Below are positions 51,948 through 62,493 of a stretch of 64,000 nt of DNA, piece by piece. Each line of letters starts with the position of its first letter. Positions within the stretch are counted from its first letter, which is position 1. The stretch covers positions 53,831-117,830 of the forward strand of contig NZ_JACJSM010000018.1 in the NCBI RefSeq assembly GCF_014698145.1, in the 5' to 3' direction. The position numbers and the translations under genes were made by a program. Source of the DNA: Oscillatoria sp. FACHB-1406. Lineage in GTDB: Bacteria; Cyanobacteriota; Cyanobacteriia; Cyanobacteriales; Spirulinaceae. A model generated the notes under the pieces. That model was not told the origin of the DNA and ran no database searches. It saw nothing but the letters and a program-made list of their open reading frames with translations.

Positions 51948-52260
51948 AAAGATTTGAGGTGGGAGATATTAAGAATATTGAAGCACGAGAGACCTGGTAG
52001 TAAAAAGAGCGATCGCGGGTAAATTGGCTTTAAAATAATCGTTTCGAGAGTTGACTAAAGCGCGATCGCAGGAATTTTTCTTCACTGCCGCAGCACTTCC
52101 CATCAACTACTCTAACGGAGTGGGGACAGCAGTCCCAACAGAAGCGTTAGAATCGAGGGCGTGCGAGCGAGAAAGCGCCTGCTGAAACCTTCGAGCTTGC
52201 ATCCATGCAATCCGCTACCTACCCCGTCACCTTATTTCAAGAGGCGTGAATCACCATTCA
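51948..52260. other. Intergenic region between potD and the aminopeptidase gene
   Basis: About 313 bases with two GCGATCGC-like octamers and a short GGGAC/GTCCC hairpin near 52121-52136. I see no gene, strong promoter or known regulatory element. Confidence 0.5.
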
Positions 52261-54855
52261 ATGACAAACTATTATTTTGACGACGCAAGTAACGGCCGCA
52301 GATCCTTTGAACTTCCCGGGGCAAAACCGCATTATAATCCCGATCGCCCCGGACAAGTCGAGCATATTTTTCTCGATTTAACCCTCGATCTTCCCCAACA
52401 AATTCTTCAAGGAACTTGTACGATTTCTCTCAAGCCCGTTCGTGCTAACCTTCGACATTTAACGTTAGATGCCGTCGATCTGAATATTAAATCGGTTACA
52501 GTGGGAAGTATCGCCCAGCCTTTTGAATATGACGGCGAATACTTGCAGATCGAACTGCTCGAACCGCCGGGAGACAAAACATTCAATCTCGCGATCGCTT
52601 ATTCCCTCGAACAACCCCAACGCGGTATTTATTTCATCCAGCCCGACGAACACTATCCTAACAAACCAACGCAAGTTTGGACTCAAGGAGAAGATGAAGA
52701 TTCTCGCTTCTGGTTTCCCTGCTTTGACTATCCCGGGCAATTGGCAACTTCCGAAATTCGCATCCGCGTTCCTCAGCCCTATCTGGCTATTTCTAACGGC
52801 AAACTTATCGCCACGGAAACGGGACAAAAAGATACCATTTATCACTGGAAGCAAGAACAAGTTCATCCCAGTTATTTGATAACTTTAGCCGTTGGTAACT
52901 TTGCCGAGATTCAAGATAAATGGAAAAAAATACCAGTCACCTATTACGTTGAAAAAGGGTGGGAAAAAGAAGCCAAGCTCAGTATGGGCAGAACGCCGGA
53001 AATGATGAGCTTTTTGAGCGCAAAATACGGCTATCCCTATCCCTTCCCAAAATACGCGCAGATTTGCGTCGATGACTTCATTTTTGGGGGGATGGAAAAT
53101 ACCTCCACGACCATTTTAACCGATCGCTGTTTATTAGACGAGCGCGCGGCAATCGATAACGATCGAACCGAAAGTTTAGTCGTCCACGAACTCGCCCATC
53201 AATGGTTTGGCGATCTCGTTGTAATTAAGCATTGGTCGCACGCTTGGCTAAAAGAAGGTGCGGCATCTTATTCAGAAGTTCAATGGACGGAATTCGCTTA
53301 CGGAAAAGATGACGGCGCGTATTACCTCCTCAATGAAGCGCGCAGCTATCTATCAGAAGATCGCTCCCGCTATCGCCGTCCGATGGTAACTCACATTTAT
53401 CGAGAAGCGATCGAACTTTACGATCGCCATCTGTACGAAAAAGGTGCTTGTGTCTACCACATGATCCGTGCCATTCTCGGCAACGAACTCTTCGATAAAA
53501 CTATTAAAACTTTCCTGCACGATAACGCCCATAAAACGGTAGAGACGATCGATTTATTGCGCGCGATTGAAAAATCAACGGGAAGAAATTTAGCCTTTTT
53601 ATTCGATCAATATGTGTTCCGTGGCGGTCATCCCGATTTTAAAGTATCCTACGCTTGGGATAGCGAAAACAAACTCGCCAAGGTAACAGTCAAACAAACC
53701 CAAGCGAAAGAGAATGAAGGAAAAGTTGAAGACTTATTCGAGCTAACAATTCCGATCGGCTTTGGATATGTTTCAGAAAAGGGCAAAAAAGTCAAGCAGC
53801 CGCAGATCGAAGAATTTTCGATTCGCCTCGATCGCATCGAACAAAGCTTCTACTTCCCGCTCAAAGAAAAGCCGCAATTTTTCAGCTTCGATACGGGCAA
53901 TGCCTTCTTAAAAACCGTGTCGCTCGACTATGGAATGCCGGAGCTAAAAGCCCAACTCAAGCACGATCCCGACGCGATCGGTCGAATTTATGCTGCGATC
54001 GCGCTTGCCAAAAAAGGTGGCTTAGAAGTAACGAAAGCGCTAGCCGAAGCCTTAACCCACGATCCGTTCTGGGGCGTGCGCGTTGAAGTTGCCAAACAAT
54101 TAGCTAAATTGAAACTCGATCGCGCCCTGAAAGCCTTGATTTCCGGATTAAAAGATGAGGATGCACGGGTGCGGCGAGCGGTAGTAGAATCCCTCGGCAA
54201 ATTCAAGCGAGAAGAAAGCTATAAAGCGGTTAAAAAAGTCGCACAGAAAGGCGATCCCAGTTATTACGTTGAAGCCGCAGCAATTCGCATCTTAGGCAGT
54301 ACGATCGCGGGAAACTTGAAGGATAAACAAGAAGAAGTTCTGCAATTTTATCAAACCGTATTGCAAGAACGGGCGGGGTGGAATGAAGTTATTCGCTGCG
54401 GTGCGATCGCGGGATTAAGCCAAATGAAAACTTCGCCCGTCGCCGCCGACACCATCGTTGAATATACCCAACTCGGCGTTCCTCAGCCCCTTCGTCTCGC
54501 TGCCATTCGCGCTTTGGGGGCAGTCGCAAGCGGACAAACGCCCGAAAAAGTCGAGGAGATTTTAGAACAACTCGATGCTTTAGCCGCAGAAACCTTTTAT
54601 TTAACTCAAGTCTCTGTTAGCAGCGCCCTCGGACAAATGCAAGTTCCCGGCGCGATCGATATTCTTCATTCCCTCGCCGAACAAACCCCCGATGGACGAG
54701 TTCGCCGTATTGCCGAAGAAGCAATTTCGAGAGTTCAAAAGAACCTCAGCGAGGACAAAAACTTAAAGCAACTGCGCGACGATCTCGAACGCCTCAAACA
54801 GGAAAATCAAGACCTAAAGAGTCGTTTGGAAAAACTAGAAGCACAGAAGAAATGA
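52261..54855 (+). CDS. M1 family aminopeptidase with C-terminal HEAT repeats
   Basis: An 864-residue zinc metallopeptidase that trims N-terminal residues from peptides. The N-terminal beta domain is followed by the substrate loop GGMENTSTTI and the zinc site HELAHQ with a downstream Glu 18 residues later (His309, His313, Glu332). The C-terminal third is HEAT-like (PFWGVRVEVAKQLAKLKLD, DARVRRAVVESLGKFKREE) and ends in a 30-residue coiled coil (LKQLRDDLERLKQENQDLK). The ATG at 52261 fits family starts (MTNYYFDD); a GTG at 52246 would add five residues. The length and HEAT fusion are usual for the cyanobacterial branch. Confidence 0.92.
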   Translation: MTNYYFDDASNGRRSFELPGAKPHYNPDRPGQVEHIFLDLTLDLPQQILQGTCTISLKPVRANLRHLTLDAVDLNIKSVTVGSIAQPFEYDGEYLQIELLEPPGDKTFNLAIAYSLEQPQRGIYFIQPDEHYPNKPTQVWTQGEDEDSRFWFPCFDYPGQLATSEIRIRVPQPYLAISNGKLIATETGQKDTIYHWKQEQVHPSYLITLAVGNFAEIQDKWKKIPVTYYVEKGWEKEAKLSMGRTPEMMSFLSAKYGYPYPFPKYAQICVDDFIFGGMENTSTTILTDRCLLDERAAIDNDRTESLVVHELAHQWFGDLVVIKHWSHAWLKEGAASYSEVQWTEFAYGKDDGAYYLLNEARSYLSEDRSRYRRPMVTHIYREAIELYDRHLYEKGACVYHMIRAILGNELFDKTIKTFLHDNAHKTVETIDLLRAIEKSTGRNLAFLFDQYVFRGGHPDFKVSYAWDSENKLAKVTVKQTQAKENEGKVEDLFELTIPIGFGYVSEKGKKVKQPQIEEFSIRLDRIEQSFYFPLKEKPQFFSFDTGNAFLKTVSLDYGMPELKAQLKHDPDAIGRIYAAIALAKKGGLEVTKALAEALTHDPFWGVRVEVAKQLAKLKLDRALKALISGLKDEDARVRRAVVESLGKFKREESYKAVKKVAQKGDPSYYVEAAAIRILGSTIAGNLKDKQEEVLQFYQTVLQERAGWNEVIRCGAIAGLSQMKTSPVAADTIVEYTQLGVPQPLRLAAIRALGAVASGQTPEKVEEILEQLDALAAETFYLTQVSVSSALGQMQVPGAIDILHSLAEQTPDGRVRRIAEEAISRVQKNLSEDKNLKQLRDDLERLKQENQDLKSRLEKLEAQKK

Positions 54856-54895
54856 TGGATAATTGATAATTGACAATGGATAATTGATAACGGAT

Positions 54896-55008
54896 GAATG
54901 GCCCTGATTTAAGGCTGGTGGGCGCTGCCCACCCTATAAAATTATCGTAGAGACGTTGTATACAACGTCTCTACAGGCAATTTGTTCTTTCTTAAGTCAG
55001 TGCCATTC
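54896..55008. mobile_element. MITE-like element, family A, copy 3 (inverted)
   Basis: A 113-bp element with ends GAATGGCCCTGA / TCAGTGCCATTC and the same two internal modules in reverse order relative to copies 1 and 2. It is flanked by perfect 10-bp direct repeats GATAACGGAT (54886-54895 and 55009-55018). The surroundings are themselves repetitive (ATAATTGA units), which weakens the argument slightly. Confidence 0.78.
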
Positions 55009-55018
55009 GATAACGGAT

Positions 55019-55209
55019 AATTGACAACGGCAATTGAGGTTGCGGCAAAAATGATGTGAAAGCTTTTGCCAGTCCATCTGGTAGTGGCGCAACCTTTCCG
55101 AGGGCAGCTATATTTTTGAATTCTTCAAAGGTAGGGACGTTATATATAACGTCCCTACAGGATATAGCAATATATAACGTCCCTACGGGGAAATTTAGGA
55201 TTATAGGTG
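55019..55209. repeat. Intergenic region with GTAGGGACGTTA palindromes
   Basis: A palindrome with GTAGGGACGTTA arms at 55132-55159 is followed by a half copy at 55171-55185. It is the same class as the modules at 18963, 46691, 48238 and 54949. Nothing coding was recognised. Confidence 0.7.
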
Positions 55210-56361
55210 TTACGAACTCAGCGCCGTAAAACGCCGATCGCGCGCTTGAATCGTTTCCGCATAAAGGGCTTCAACGCGGGAAATATTACGGCTAAGCGTA
55301 TACCGTTCTAAAGCGCGCTGGCGGGCTTTGCGCCCTAAAATAGCGGTGAATTCGGGTTGATCCCGCAGCACGGGCAGCAGCGTTTTGAGTTGCGTCGCAA
55401 CCCCCTGGGTATCGAGGACGATCCCCGCCCCATCTTCAATCGCTTCCGCATCCGCCCCCGCATCAGTCGCGACGCAAGCGACACCGCACGCCATTGCTTC
55501 GAGGAGAGACAGGGATAAGCCTTCGACGAGGGAGGGCAAAATAAAGACATCAGCGGCGCGCAAGATGTCGATGCGGCGGTTTTCGTCGGCTTCAAATCCG
55601 AGCCAAATAATCCCCCGATCTTCGCCGTAGAAGGGCATTAGAGAGGAAGTCAGCGGACCATCGCCAACGATCGCGAGTTTGCAGCGATCGCCCATTTCCG
55701 AAGCCACCCAGCCCCGCAACAGCGCCTCAATGTTTTTTTCTGGGGCGATGCGCCCTTGGTAAACAAACAGGCGTTCGGCACCAATTTCGCTTTTAAAGCT
55801 CGAGAAACCGGGGGAGTATTTTTGTACGTCTACGCCGTTAGGAATGACAGCAACGCGATCGCGCGGTACACCCAAGCGCACGAGTAAGTCGCGCTGAAGT
55901 TGAGAAAAGACGATGGTGCTATCGTAATTCGCCAGGAAAGGAGCGTAAAGTTGGTAAGTTAAAAATTGGGTGCTGGATTTAAGATTCCGCAGTTTGCTAT
56001 CGAAGGGAGGGTGAAAGGTTGCCACCAAGGGCAAATTCAGTTCTTCGCAAATTTCGGGAAGGCGAAAATCCAGCGTTGAGAGGGTGAGGGAAGCGTGAAC
56101 GAGATCGGGCTTGAGTTTTTGCAGCGATCGCACGAAGACTCGACTCGATCGCAGCGTCGGGATCGTATAAACTTGCGATTTGTACAAAAACGGCAAAGCC
56201 ACTTCGGGGCAGTCGGGACGCTGTTCTGGGGTTGTTTCTTCTTGGGCGAAATGAAGAAAACTCACCTGATAGTCCCGCTCGAGCAGAGCGTTGGTGATTT
56301 CTCGACCGTAGGTAACATTGCCGCAGAATGGCGATTTTTTTCCTAACCAGGCGATGTGCAT
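55210..56361 (-). CDS. Glycosyltransferase family 4 protein
   Basis: A 383-residue GT-B fold glycosyltransferase. The N-terminal acceptor half starts MHIAWLGKKSPFCGNVTYGREI. The C-terminal nucleotide-sugar half has VYQGRIAPEKNIEALLRG, KLAIVGDGPL and the E-x7-E motif PSLVEGLSLSLLEAMACGVACVAT. It transfers a hexose from an activated donor to an unknown acceptor such as a glycolipid or polysaccharide. It follows an MFS gene by 65 bases on the same strand, and the two may be co-transcribed. Confidence 0.9.
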   Translation of the reverse strand: MHIAWLGKKSPFCGNVTYGREITNALLERDYQVSFLHFAQEETTPEQRPDCPEVALPFLYKSQVYTIPTLRSSRVFVRSLQKLKPDLVHASLTLSTLDFRLPEICEELNLPLVATFHPPFDSKLRNLKSSTQFLTYQLYAPFLANYDSTIVFSQLQRDLLVRLGVPRDRVAVIPNGVDVQKYSPGFSSFKSEIGAERLFVYQGRIAPEKNIEALLRGWVASEMGDRCKLAIVGDGPLTSSLMPFYGEDRGIIWLGFEADENRRIDILRAADVFILPSLVEGLSLSLLEAMACGVACVATDAGADAEAIEDGAGIVLDTQGVATQLKTLLPVLRDQPEFTAILGRKARQRALERYTLSRNISRVEALYAETIQARDRRFTALSS

Positions 56362-56426
56362 TCGATTTAAAAGGCAGCGTTATTAAAGGGTATATCTTAA
56401 AAGAGGAATGCAGCCTTAACTGTACT

Positions 56427-57854
56427 TTAAATCGAGCCACTGCTGGTCGATCGCGATTTTGCTGCTCCTGTACGGGAAATATACCAGGTTAAGAGTCCGC
56501 CAGCTAGAGCAATAGCCGCTAAACCGAGCAAAACCCAGGATAACCCGAAAAAGGTTTCGGCTGCCCCCGCCAGCGCTAAGGGGAGACTCAAGGCAATATT
56601 AACAGCATTATTTTGCAACCCAAAGACTTTGCCGCGCATTTCTTCGGGAGTTTCCGCTTGAATAGTGGTTTGCATCGGCACGCCAACGAAGGCAGCAAAT
56701 ACGCCCAAAAACGCGATCGCCACTAAAGTCAGACCGAGGCTGTGGGTAGACAGCGACAGCATCGCCAGCGATCCCGCCACCCCAAACGCTCCCCAACGAC
56801 TCAGAAGCGTGTGAGAGAATTGCTGTCCCCAATGTCCGAGGACAAACGCACCGCAACCCATCCCCAAACCAGCTACCGCCAGCAGGAAGCCGAATTGCTC
56901 TGCTTTCATTCCGGGGAGCATTTCCGCTAAACGCACGGCGAGAACGGCGAGGGCGGCGAAGATCGAGAATAATATCGTCAGTTGAATCAGAGCATTGCGG
57001 ACGCGGCGATTTTTACCCAAGTAGCGCAGTCCGTCGCGAATATCCTCAAAAACGTGGGGACGTTCTCGTTCCAACATTTCCCGCTTTTCGCCCGTGTTCA
57101 AAAGCAGCAGGATCGCTCCCGCGATCGCGTAAGCCCCCCCAACCACCAATTCTTTTCCGAAATCCCTCGGAAACCCGACTGCATGAAATGCGTCCCCTGT
57201 CAACCCCAAAAGCGGTTCTCCGACCGCAAAGCCGACAATTAGCAACGCCATCATCGTGGTTGTATAGAGGGAGTTAGCGGGGAGGAGATGTTCGCGATCG
57301 ACAATTAACGGTAGGGCTGACTGTTCGGCGGGGGAGAAAAATTGCGTCAGCGTCGAAACCAGGAACGTCACCCCCAGCAGCATCCAAAAACCCACAGGCA
57401 AATTGAGAAACGGTTTGGCTTGTTGCGAAATCCCAAACAGCAACGGAAGCGATAGCACCAACGCACCGCGCAATAGATTAGAAAGAACCAAAACTTCTCG
57501 CTTCAACCAGCGGTCTACAAACGCCCCAGCTAGCGAACCAAACAGAACCGCCGGAATCGTAAACGCTACCATAATCGCCGAAACCCAACCGCTAATCGTC
57601 TGATTTTCGGCTTGAAAATGACTGGCAATCAGGGCAATCATTAGCACCAAATAGACTTTATCTGCCAGTTGCGAGAAAATTTGTCCGCTCCAGAGAACCA
57701 GAAAGCGCCGATTTTTTAAAACCGGGCCGAATCCGCGTTTGGGGGGCGGTGTTGGCAATTCTGGCGGCAGGTGGGGATCGGCGGGCGCGCGTTCCCGGGC
57801 TTCGTCGTCATCGTTAGGCAGAGGTAAAAGTTCCTCGGATTCAAAAAGTTGCAT
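56427..57854 (-). CDS. MFS transporter, EntS-like
   Basis: A 475-residue major facilitator with about twelve membrane helices from residue 45 on (VLWSGQIFSQLADKVYLVLMIALIA). The charged loop GSLAGAFVDRWLKREVLVLSNLLRG matches the MFS loop 2-3 signature. The N-terminal 40 residues are polar and proline-rich. It resembles the enterobactin exporter/lysophospholipid transporter branch, so a drug- or lipid-export role is possible but not shown. The next gene downstream is a glycosyltransferase. Confidence 0.88.
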   Translation of the reverse strand: MQLFESEELLPLPNDDDEARERAPADPHLPPELPTPPPKRGFGPVLKNRRFLVLWSGQIFSQLADKVYLVLMIALIASHFQAENQTISGWVSAIMVAFTIPAVLFGSLAGAFVDRWLKREVLVLSNLLRGALVLSLPLLFGISQQAKPFLNLPVGFWMLLGVTFLVSTLTQFFSPAEQSALPLIVDREHLLPANSLYTTTMMALLIVGFAVGEPLLGLTGDAFHAVGFPRDFGKELVVGGAYAIAGAILLLLNTGEKREMLERERPHVFEDIRDGLRYLGKNRRVRNALIQLTILFSIFAALAVLAVRLAEMLPGMKAEQFGFLLAVAGLGMGCGAFVLGHWGQQFSHTLLSRWGAFGVAGSLAMLSLSTHSLGLTLVAIAFLGVFAAFVGVPMQTTIQAETPEEMRGKVFGLQNNAVNIALSLPLALAGAAETFFGLSWVLLGLAAIALAGGLLTWYISRTGAAKSRSTSSGSI

Positions 57855-57998
57855 TGTTAACGATCGCTAGGGTGGGTTATCGGAGAAGATGCTGAATTTT
57901 AGTCGGGACGGGTTGCAAAAAATTCATGTTGTTGTTAATCGCAAAGGTTTGGGTAAACCCGCTCCTAAAAAGCCTTGGGGAAGCAGCAAGAAATGTCT

Positions 57999-58814
57999 TT
58001 AAAAGTCAGATAAGAATAAAGTATCGAGCAAGACCGCAGAACGAATTGATTTACCCAAATGATACTGCGTATAATCCCGAAGGATTCGCTCGACCGATAA
58101 CCATCCGCCTCGAACATCTTGCACCTCGAGCGACGGCACGAGATCGCTCGCGGCGAGTTGCTGGAGCAGAGAGAGTTCTAAACTGTTGAGGAAATAGGAT
58201 TTGCGCGTTGGTGCTTCGCCTTCGACAGCTTCTGCATCCTCTCGAAAAATTCCTCCCGCTTCAACGTTAAATTGTACCCGCCAATGGGGATCGCTGAGAT
58301 CGGGAACCAGGGATCGCCCGCTAACGCGACAGTTTTGCACTTCCGGCGCAAAACCAGCATTCGCCAATAAATGGAAAATTCCCTGCGCGAGATGGGAAAG
58401 AATCGCGGCGGGATCGCAAGGCGAACTGAGGACGACGCGCTCGATACGGCGCAAATGTTCGTTTAGCAACTCATACAACTCGACTTGGGGTTGCTCGCTC
58501 AAACCCAACCCGAGGGCGAGTTCGGCTAAATATTGACTCGCGGCTAACTTGCTTAAATCTTTGCTCAAACCGGGGTAAGACTCGCGCGTTTCCGCCTGAA
58601 CAATTTTATCGAGCGATCGCCCTTTTACCACCAACAATTCATTAACCACAAATAACTCAGAACGCCCTCGCAAGCTTGACTTTGGCTTCCTCGCTCCCGG
58701 CGCAACCGCTCGCACCAGACCGTATTCTGAGGTTAGCACCGTCAGCAGGCGATCGCTTTCCCCCAAAGGCATAGTTTTTAAGTTGATTCCCGTCGCTTTA
58801 TAGGTTCGCTCCAT
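57999..58814 (-). CDS. recO: DNA repair protein RecO
   Basis: A 271-residue RecO, a RecFOR mediator that helps load RecA on gapped DNA. The OB-fold N-terminus reads YKATGINLKTMPLGESDRLLTVLTSEYGLVRAVAPGARKPKS (in parts), with helices after it. The zinc-finger cysteines of bacterial RecO are partly absent (only one Cys, in EVQNCRVSG), as in many cyanobacteria. The ATG start follows family alignment. It precedes the MFS gene by 144 bases. Confidence 0.9.
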   Translation of the reverse strand: MERTYKATGINLKTMPLGESDRLLTVLTSEYGLVRAVAPGARKPKSSLRGRSELFVVNELLVVKGRSLDKIVQAETRESYPGLSKDLSKLAASQYLAELALGLGLSEQPQVELYELLNEHLRRIERVVLSSPCDPAAILSHLAQGIFHLLANAGFAPEVQNCRVSGRSLVPDLSDPHWRVQFNVEAGGIFREDAEAVEGEAPTRKSYFLNSLELSLLQQLAASDLVPSLEVQDVRGGWLSVERILRDYTQYHLGKSIRSAVLLDTLFLSDF

Positions 58815-58923
58815 CAGGGCTAAATCGAGATAAATTAAGGTCGCGCGAAAGTTCTGAAACCTTTGATACTTCTCGATTATACGCCGATCGTTCTGCGATT
58901 AGCCGAGGCTGCCAATACGGTTA

Positions 58924-61900
58924 TTACGCCATTTTAGGTTGGTGAATCGGAATTTCAATTTTTAAAGTCGCGCCCTGTTCCGGAGCCGAAATGCAGTCTA
59001 ATTTGCCCCGATGTTTGTCAACGATAATTTGATAGCTAATCGATAAACCCAGTCCGGTTCCCATTCCGACGGGTTTAGTGGTAAAGAACGGATCGAAGAG
59101 TTTTTGGCGAACGGTTTCCGGCATCCCCGGGCCATTATCCGCGATTGAAACCGCCACCCACTCTTCAGAAAGGCGCTCGGTGGTAATCTTAATGCAAGCG
59201 GTTGTCTCGCTCTCTCGTTTATCCCAGTTGCTATCCGTTTCCAACGCTTCAATCGCATTACTCAAAATATTGAGCAAAACTTGATTGAACTGTCCGGCAT
59301 AACATTCTACTAAGGGGAGCGTTCCATAGTTTCGCTGCACTTGAATATTACGAAGTCGGTGTTGCAAAACTAACAAGGTACTGTCGATCCCCTCATGAAG
59401 GTTGACCGGCTTCATGGCGGATTCGTCGAGGCGAGAAAAATTGCGCAGCGACAGAACGATCTTGCGAATGCGATCGCTTCCCACTCTCATCGAAGCGAGA
59501 AGTTTCCAGAGATCGTGCATCGCAAAATCCAGTTCGATTTCCTCAATTTTTTCCTCTATTTCGGGTGTGGGATTGCTATAAGTTTTTCGATACAATTTAA
59601 CCAGTTCGATCAATCCACCGATGTAAATTTTGGCATGGCTGATATTGCCATGAATAAAGTTAATGGGATTATTAATCTCGTGAGCGATTCCGGCTACCAT
59701 TTGCCCCAAACTCGACATTTTTTCGGTTTGAATCAGTTGGGCTTGAGTTCTTTGGAGTTCGCTTAGGGTACGTTCTAGTTCTTGGGTTCGCTGGCGCAGA
59801 GCATCTTCAGCTTGTCTGCGACGAAGACCGATGACAATCTCGTCGGAAGCAATATTTAAAGCCTCAATGGTTGTTTCGGGCAGTTCTTGTCTTGAAAAGA
59901 GCGCGATAACGCCGATCGCGCTACCCTCCACCATCAAAGGATAACCGGCAAAGGCGACCAAACCTTCGCGTTCGGCCCATTCGCGATCCACGAAAGGATC
60001 GTTGAAAACATCATTAGTCAGATAGGGTTCGCCTCGCTCGGCAATTTTACCAATTTTATACTGACCGAGAGGAATGCGACCGTGCGATCCGTCGAGATGT
60101 GTATAAAGCCCCGAACTCGCTTGCAGTTCTAAGACTCGATCTTCAGGATTCAGCGTCCAGATTCGCGCAAAGGCAGCGTTGAGATGGCGGACGGCCGCTT
60201 CCGTACAGCGAGACAGCATCCCTGAAATGTTCTCTTCTTGGGTGAGGGCTGCATCGACATCAGCGCGAAAGGCTGCAAGCTTTGCCTTTTCTTCCAATTT
60301 AACTTCTGCTGCCTTGAGATTGCTGATATCCCGCACAATGGTTGAAATGGATTTGGGCGTACCATCCTCCGTTCTGTGAACGATAATCACCTGCGAGACC
60401 GGAATTTCTCGACCTTCGACATCGAGGAACGCCGTTTCTCCCTGCCAAATTCCATCCCGCATTGCGCTCGGAATGCCTTCCTCTTGCACGATATCGAGCG
60501 CCCATTGCGGGTGAGAGGAGGCAACAGTCAGTCCAGCAAGCTCTTGTTCTGGGGCTAAACCGAGCATTCTTCGCCAAGCGCCATTTAGATAAAGCGCGTT
60601 TCCTTGAAGATCGGCGTTGCCCACAAAATCGGATGTTGATTCGATAATTTGATTCAATCGGTCTCGGTCGGCTTCGGCTCGTTTGCGATCGCTGATATTA
60701 CGAGAGATGACCATGACTTCTTCAGAACTCACCGCCGAAAAGCGCGCCTCGTAATCGAGCAATTCACCGTCGATGGTCAGTTGATATTCAAAGGATTCCA
60801 GTTTCCGCGTTTCTAGAGCGCGCGCCGTATAAGCGAGGGTAAGGTCTGCTAGAAATTCCGGGACTAGGGTGCGAACATTACGACCGATCAGTTCCTCAAT
60901 GGGTAGAAGCATGGGTTCCGAGGCCGGAGCGATGAGATCGAGATAGTTTCCATCGCGATCGATGCAAAACATGAGATCGGGGATGGCTTCGATAAAAGCG
61001 CGATTCCTGGCTTCGCTGGCGGCTAGGGCGGCCTCGGCTCGTTTGCGATCGCTGATATTGCGGACGACGACCAATACTTCCTCAGCATTGACCGCAGCAC
61101 AGCGGGCTTCGTAGTCTACAATGCGCTCTCGGACGGGCAGTTGATATTCAAAACATTCTAGCTGCCGCGTTGCTAGGGCTTGCCGAGCGTAAGTTAGGGT
61201 TTGCTCGGCGATCGATTCCGGTAGAGAGTTACGGACATTGCTACCAATTAATTCTTCTGCCGGTATGAGAAGTTCGGAGCGCGGCGCGACAAAATCCAGA
61301 AAGGTTCCGTTGCGATCGAGGCGAAACATCATATCGGGCAGGGCTTCGACAAAAGCACGATTTCGGGCTTCGCTAGCTGCGAGGGAGGCTTCAGCTTTTT
61401 TGCGATCGGTAATATCGTAGGTAACAATGCCGACGAGTAAAGATTGGCTCGCTTGTTGGTGGAGGGGAAAGTAAGAAACTAATTGAGTGCGAATATTACC
61501 CGGAATTCCGTACCCCTCGTCGGTCGCTTCGATTCCTAAAACGGGTTCGCCTGTTGCTAAAACCTGCCGACAGACTTTTTCGATTTCAGGGGCGACGAGC
61601 GGTGGAATCATTTCCGCGATCGGTTTGCCGATGTGTTCGGCTAAGGGTTTGCTGTTAAGTGCTGCTAAGGTTTCGTTAAGGTTTAGGTAGCGCAATTGCG
61701 CGTCGATAATCGCAATCCCAACAGGAGAAGCCGAGATAAAGGTATTAAACAGTTCTTGCCGATCGTGTTCTTGCAGTGTCGCTTCTGGGATAGGCTCGAC
61801 GGGTTGGGAAGTTTCGCCTTCCGGTTCCCGCTCTAAGACTTCGATCTTACCGACCAATCGCGCTCCGCGATCGCGATCTTCCTCAATGAATGTTCCTTGG

Positions 61901-62280
61901 TGTTCGAGCCAGCACTTCTGAGCGTCGGGCAAAATCCAGCGATATTCGAGAGTAAAGCGTCCTCGTTCCTGAATCGCTCGCTCCCAACGCCGCGCTAAAG
62001 TTTCTCGTTGTCTGGGGCAAATTTGCTCTAAAAATTGTGCGTAACTCTCGGGCAAATCCTCCAGAGACCTCTCTAACAAAGAACTGCAACTGTTCGACCA
62101 GCTAAAGCGATCGCTCCCGATACAATACTCCCAAACACAGCTTTTACAGGCTTCAAGGGCAAGTTCGAGCCATTCCTCACGAGCCGATCTCGATGCACTC
62201 GAGGAACGAGATTCGTCACCCCTAGGGGGGAATTCGCGCGAAATTTTAAGCGTGTCTGAAGGAGTTGACTCATGGGTCAT
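58924..62280 (-). CDS. Multi-PAS/GAF sensor histidine kinase
   Basis: An 1118-residue soluble kinase. It has five PAS-type modules (about residues 38-660), the third and fourth of which are near-duplicates ([24 protein letters not shown] and [24 protein letters not shown]). A GAF domain follows (about 665-815), then a coiled coil and a kinase core. The H-box is [15 protein letters not shown], with ATPase motifs [18 protein letters not shown] and [20 protein letters not shown]. The GAF lacks a cyanobacteriochrome cysteine. The core is of the same type as the kinase at 16483. No response regulator is adjacent. The signal is unknown. Confidence 0.9.
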   Translation of the reverse strand: MTHESTPSDTLKISREFPPRGDESRSSSASRSAREEWLELALEACKSCVWEYCIGSDRFSWSNSCSSLLERSLEDLPESYAQFLEQICPRQRETLARRWERAIQERGRFTLEYRWILPDAQKCWLEHQGTFIEEDRDRGARLVGKIEVLEREPEGETSQPVEPIPEATLQEHDRQELFNTFISASPVGIAIIDAQLRYLNLNETLAALNSKPLAEHIGKPIAEMIPPLVAPEIEKVCRQVLATGEPVLGIEATDEGYGIPGNIRTQLVSYFPLHQQASQSLLVGIVTYDITDRKKAEASLAASEARNRAFVEALPDMMFRLDRNGTFLDFVAPRSELLIPAEELIGSNVRNSLPESIAEQTLTYARQALATRQLECFEYQLPVRERIVDYEARCAAVNAEEVLVVVRNISDRKRAEAALAASEARNRAFIEAIPDLMFCIDRDGNYLDLIAPASEPMLLPIEELIGRNVRTLVPEFLADLTLAYTARALETRKLESFEYQLTIDGELLDYEARFSAVSSEEVMVISRNISDRKRAEADRDRLNQIIESTSDFVGNADLQGNALYLNGAWRRMLGLAPEQELAGLTVASSHPQWALDIVQEEGIPSAMRDGIWQGETAFLDVEGREIPVSQVIIVHRTEDGTPKSISTIVRDISNLKAAEVKLEEKAKLAAFRADVDAALTQEENISGMLSRCTEAAVRHLNAAFARIWTLNPEDRVLELQASSGLYTHLDGSHGRIPLGQYKIGKIAERGEPYLTNDVFNDPFVDREWAEREGLVAFAGYPLMVEGSAIGVIALFSRQELPETTIEALNIASDEIVIGLRRRQAEDALRQRTQELERTLSELQRTQAQLIQTEKMSSLGQMVAGIAHEINNPINFIHGNISHAKIYIGGLIELVKLYRKTYSNPTPEIEEKIEEIELDFAMHDLWKLLASMRVGSDRIRKIVLSLRNFSRLDESAMKPVNLHEGIDSTLLVLQHRLRNIQVQRNYGTLPLVECYAGQFNQVLLNILSNAIEALETDSNWDKRESETTACIKITTERLSEEWVAVSIADNGPGMPETVRQKLFDPFFTTKPVGMGTGLGLSISYQIIVDKHRGKLDCISAPEQGATLKIEIPIHQPKMA

Positions 62281-62420
62281 ATTGAGGAAGGCTAGTGCGC
62301 TATATCTTGTTTTAACCTTTAGCTACTCGCGATCGCAACGCATTTTCTCTATCTAGCTAAGAGCTTTAATTGTTACTGTATGTTTAATCATACACTCGCG
62401 GTTGAAATACCGATTGAAGA

Positions 62421-62460
62421 AGGCTCCTACTACCAAAGAGCAGGAGCCTTTAATTTTTTT
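62421..62460. terminator. Hairpin between psbC and the kinase gene
   Basis: The stem AGGCTCCT (62421-62428) / AGGAGCCT (62442-62449) is flanked by a T-rich run on the plus side and, on the minus strand, A-rich then TTCTTC sequence. It lies 45 bases after the psbC stop and most likely ends the psbDC transcript, although the better T-tract faces the other way. Confidence 0.65.
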
Positions 62461-62493
62461 GCCTAAACTGGTTAAGCTATCCGATTGGAGAAC

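Noticed and set aside
58924..62280. Possible second cyanobacteriochrome
   Set aside because: The GAF domain of this kinase lacks the conserved bilin cysteine and the flanking LVVPI/LWGLLIAHQC signatures.
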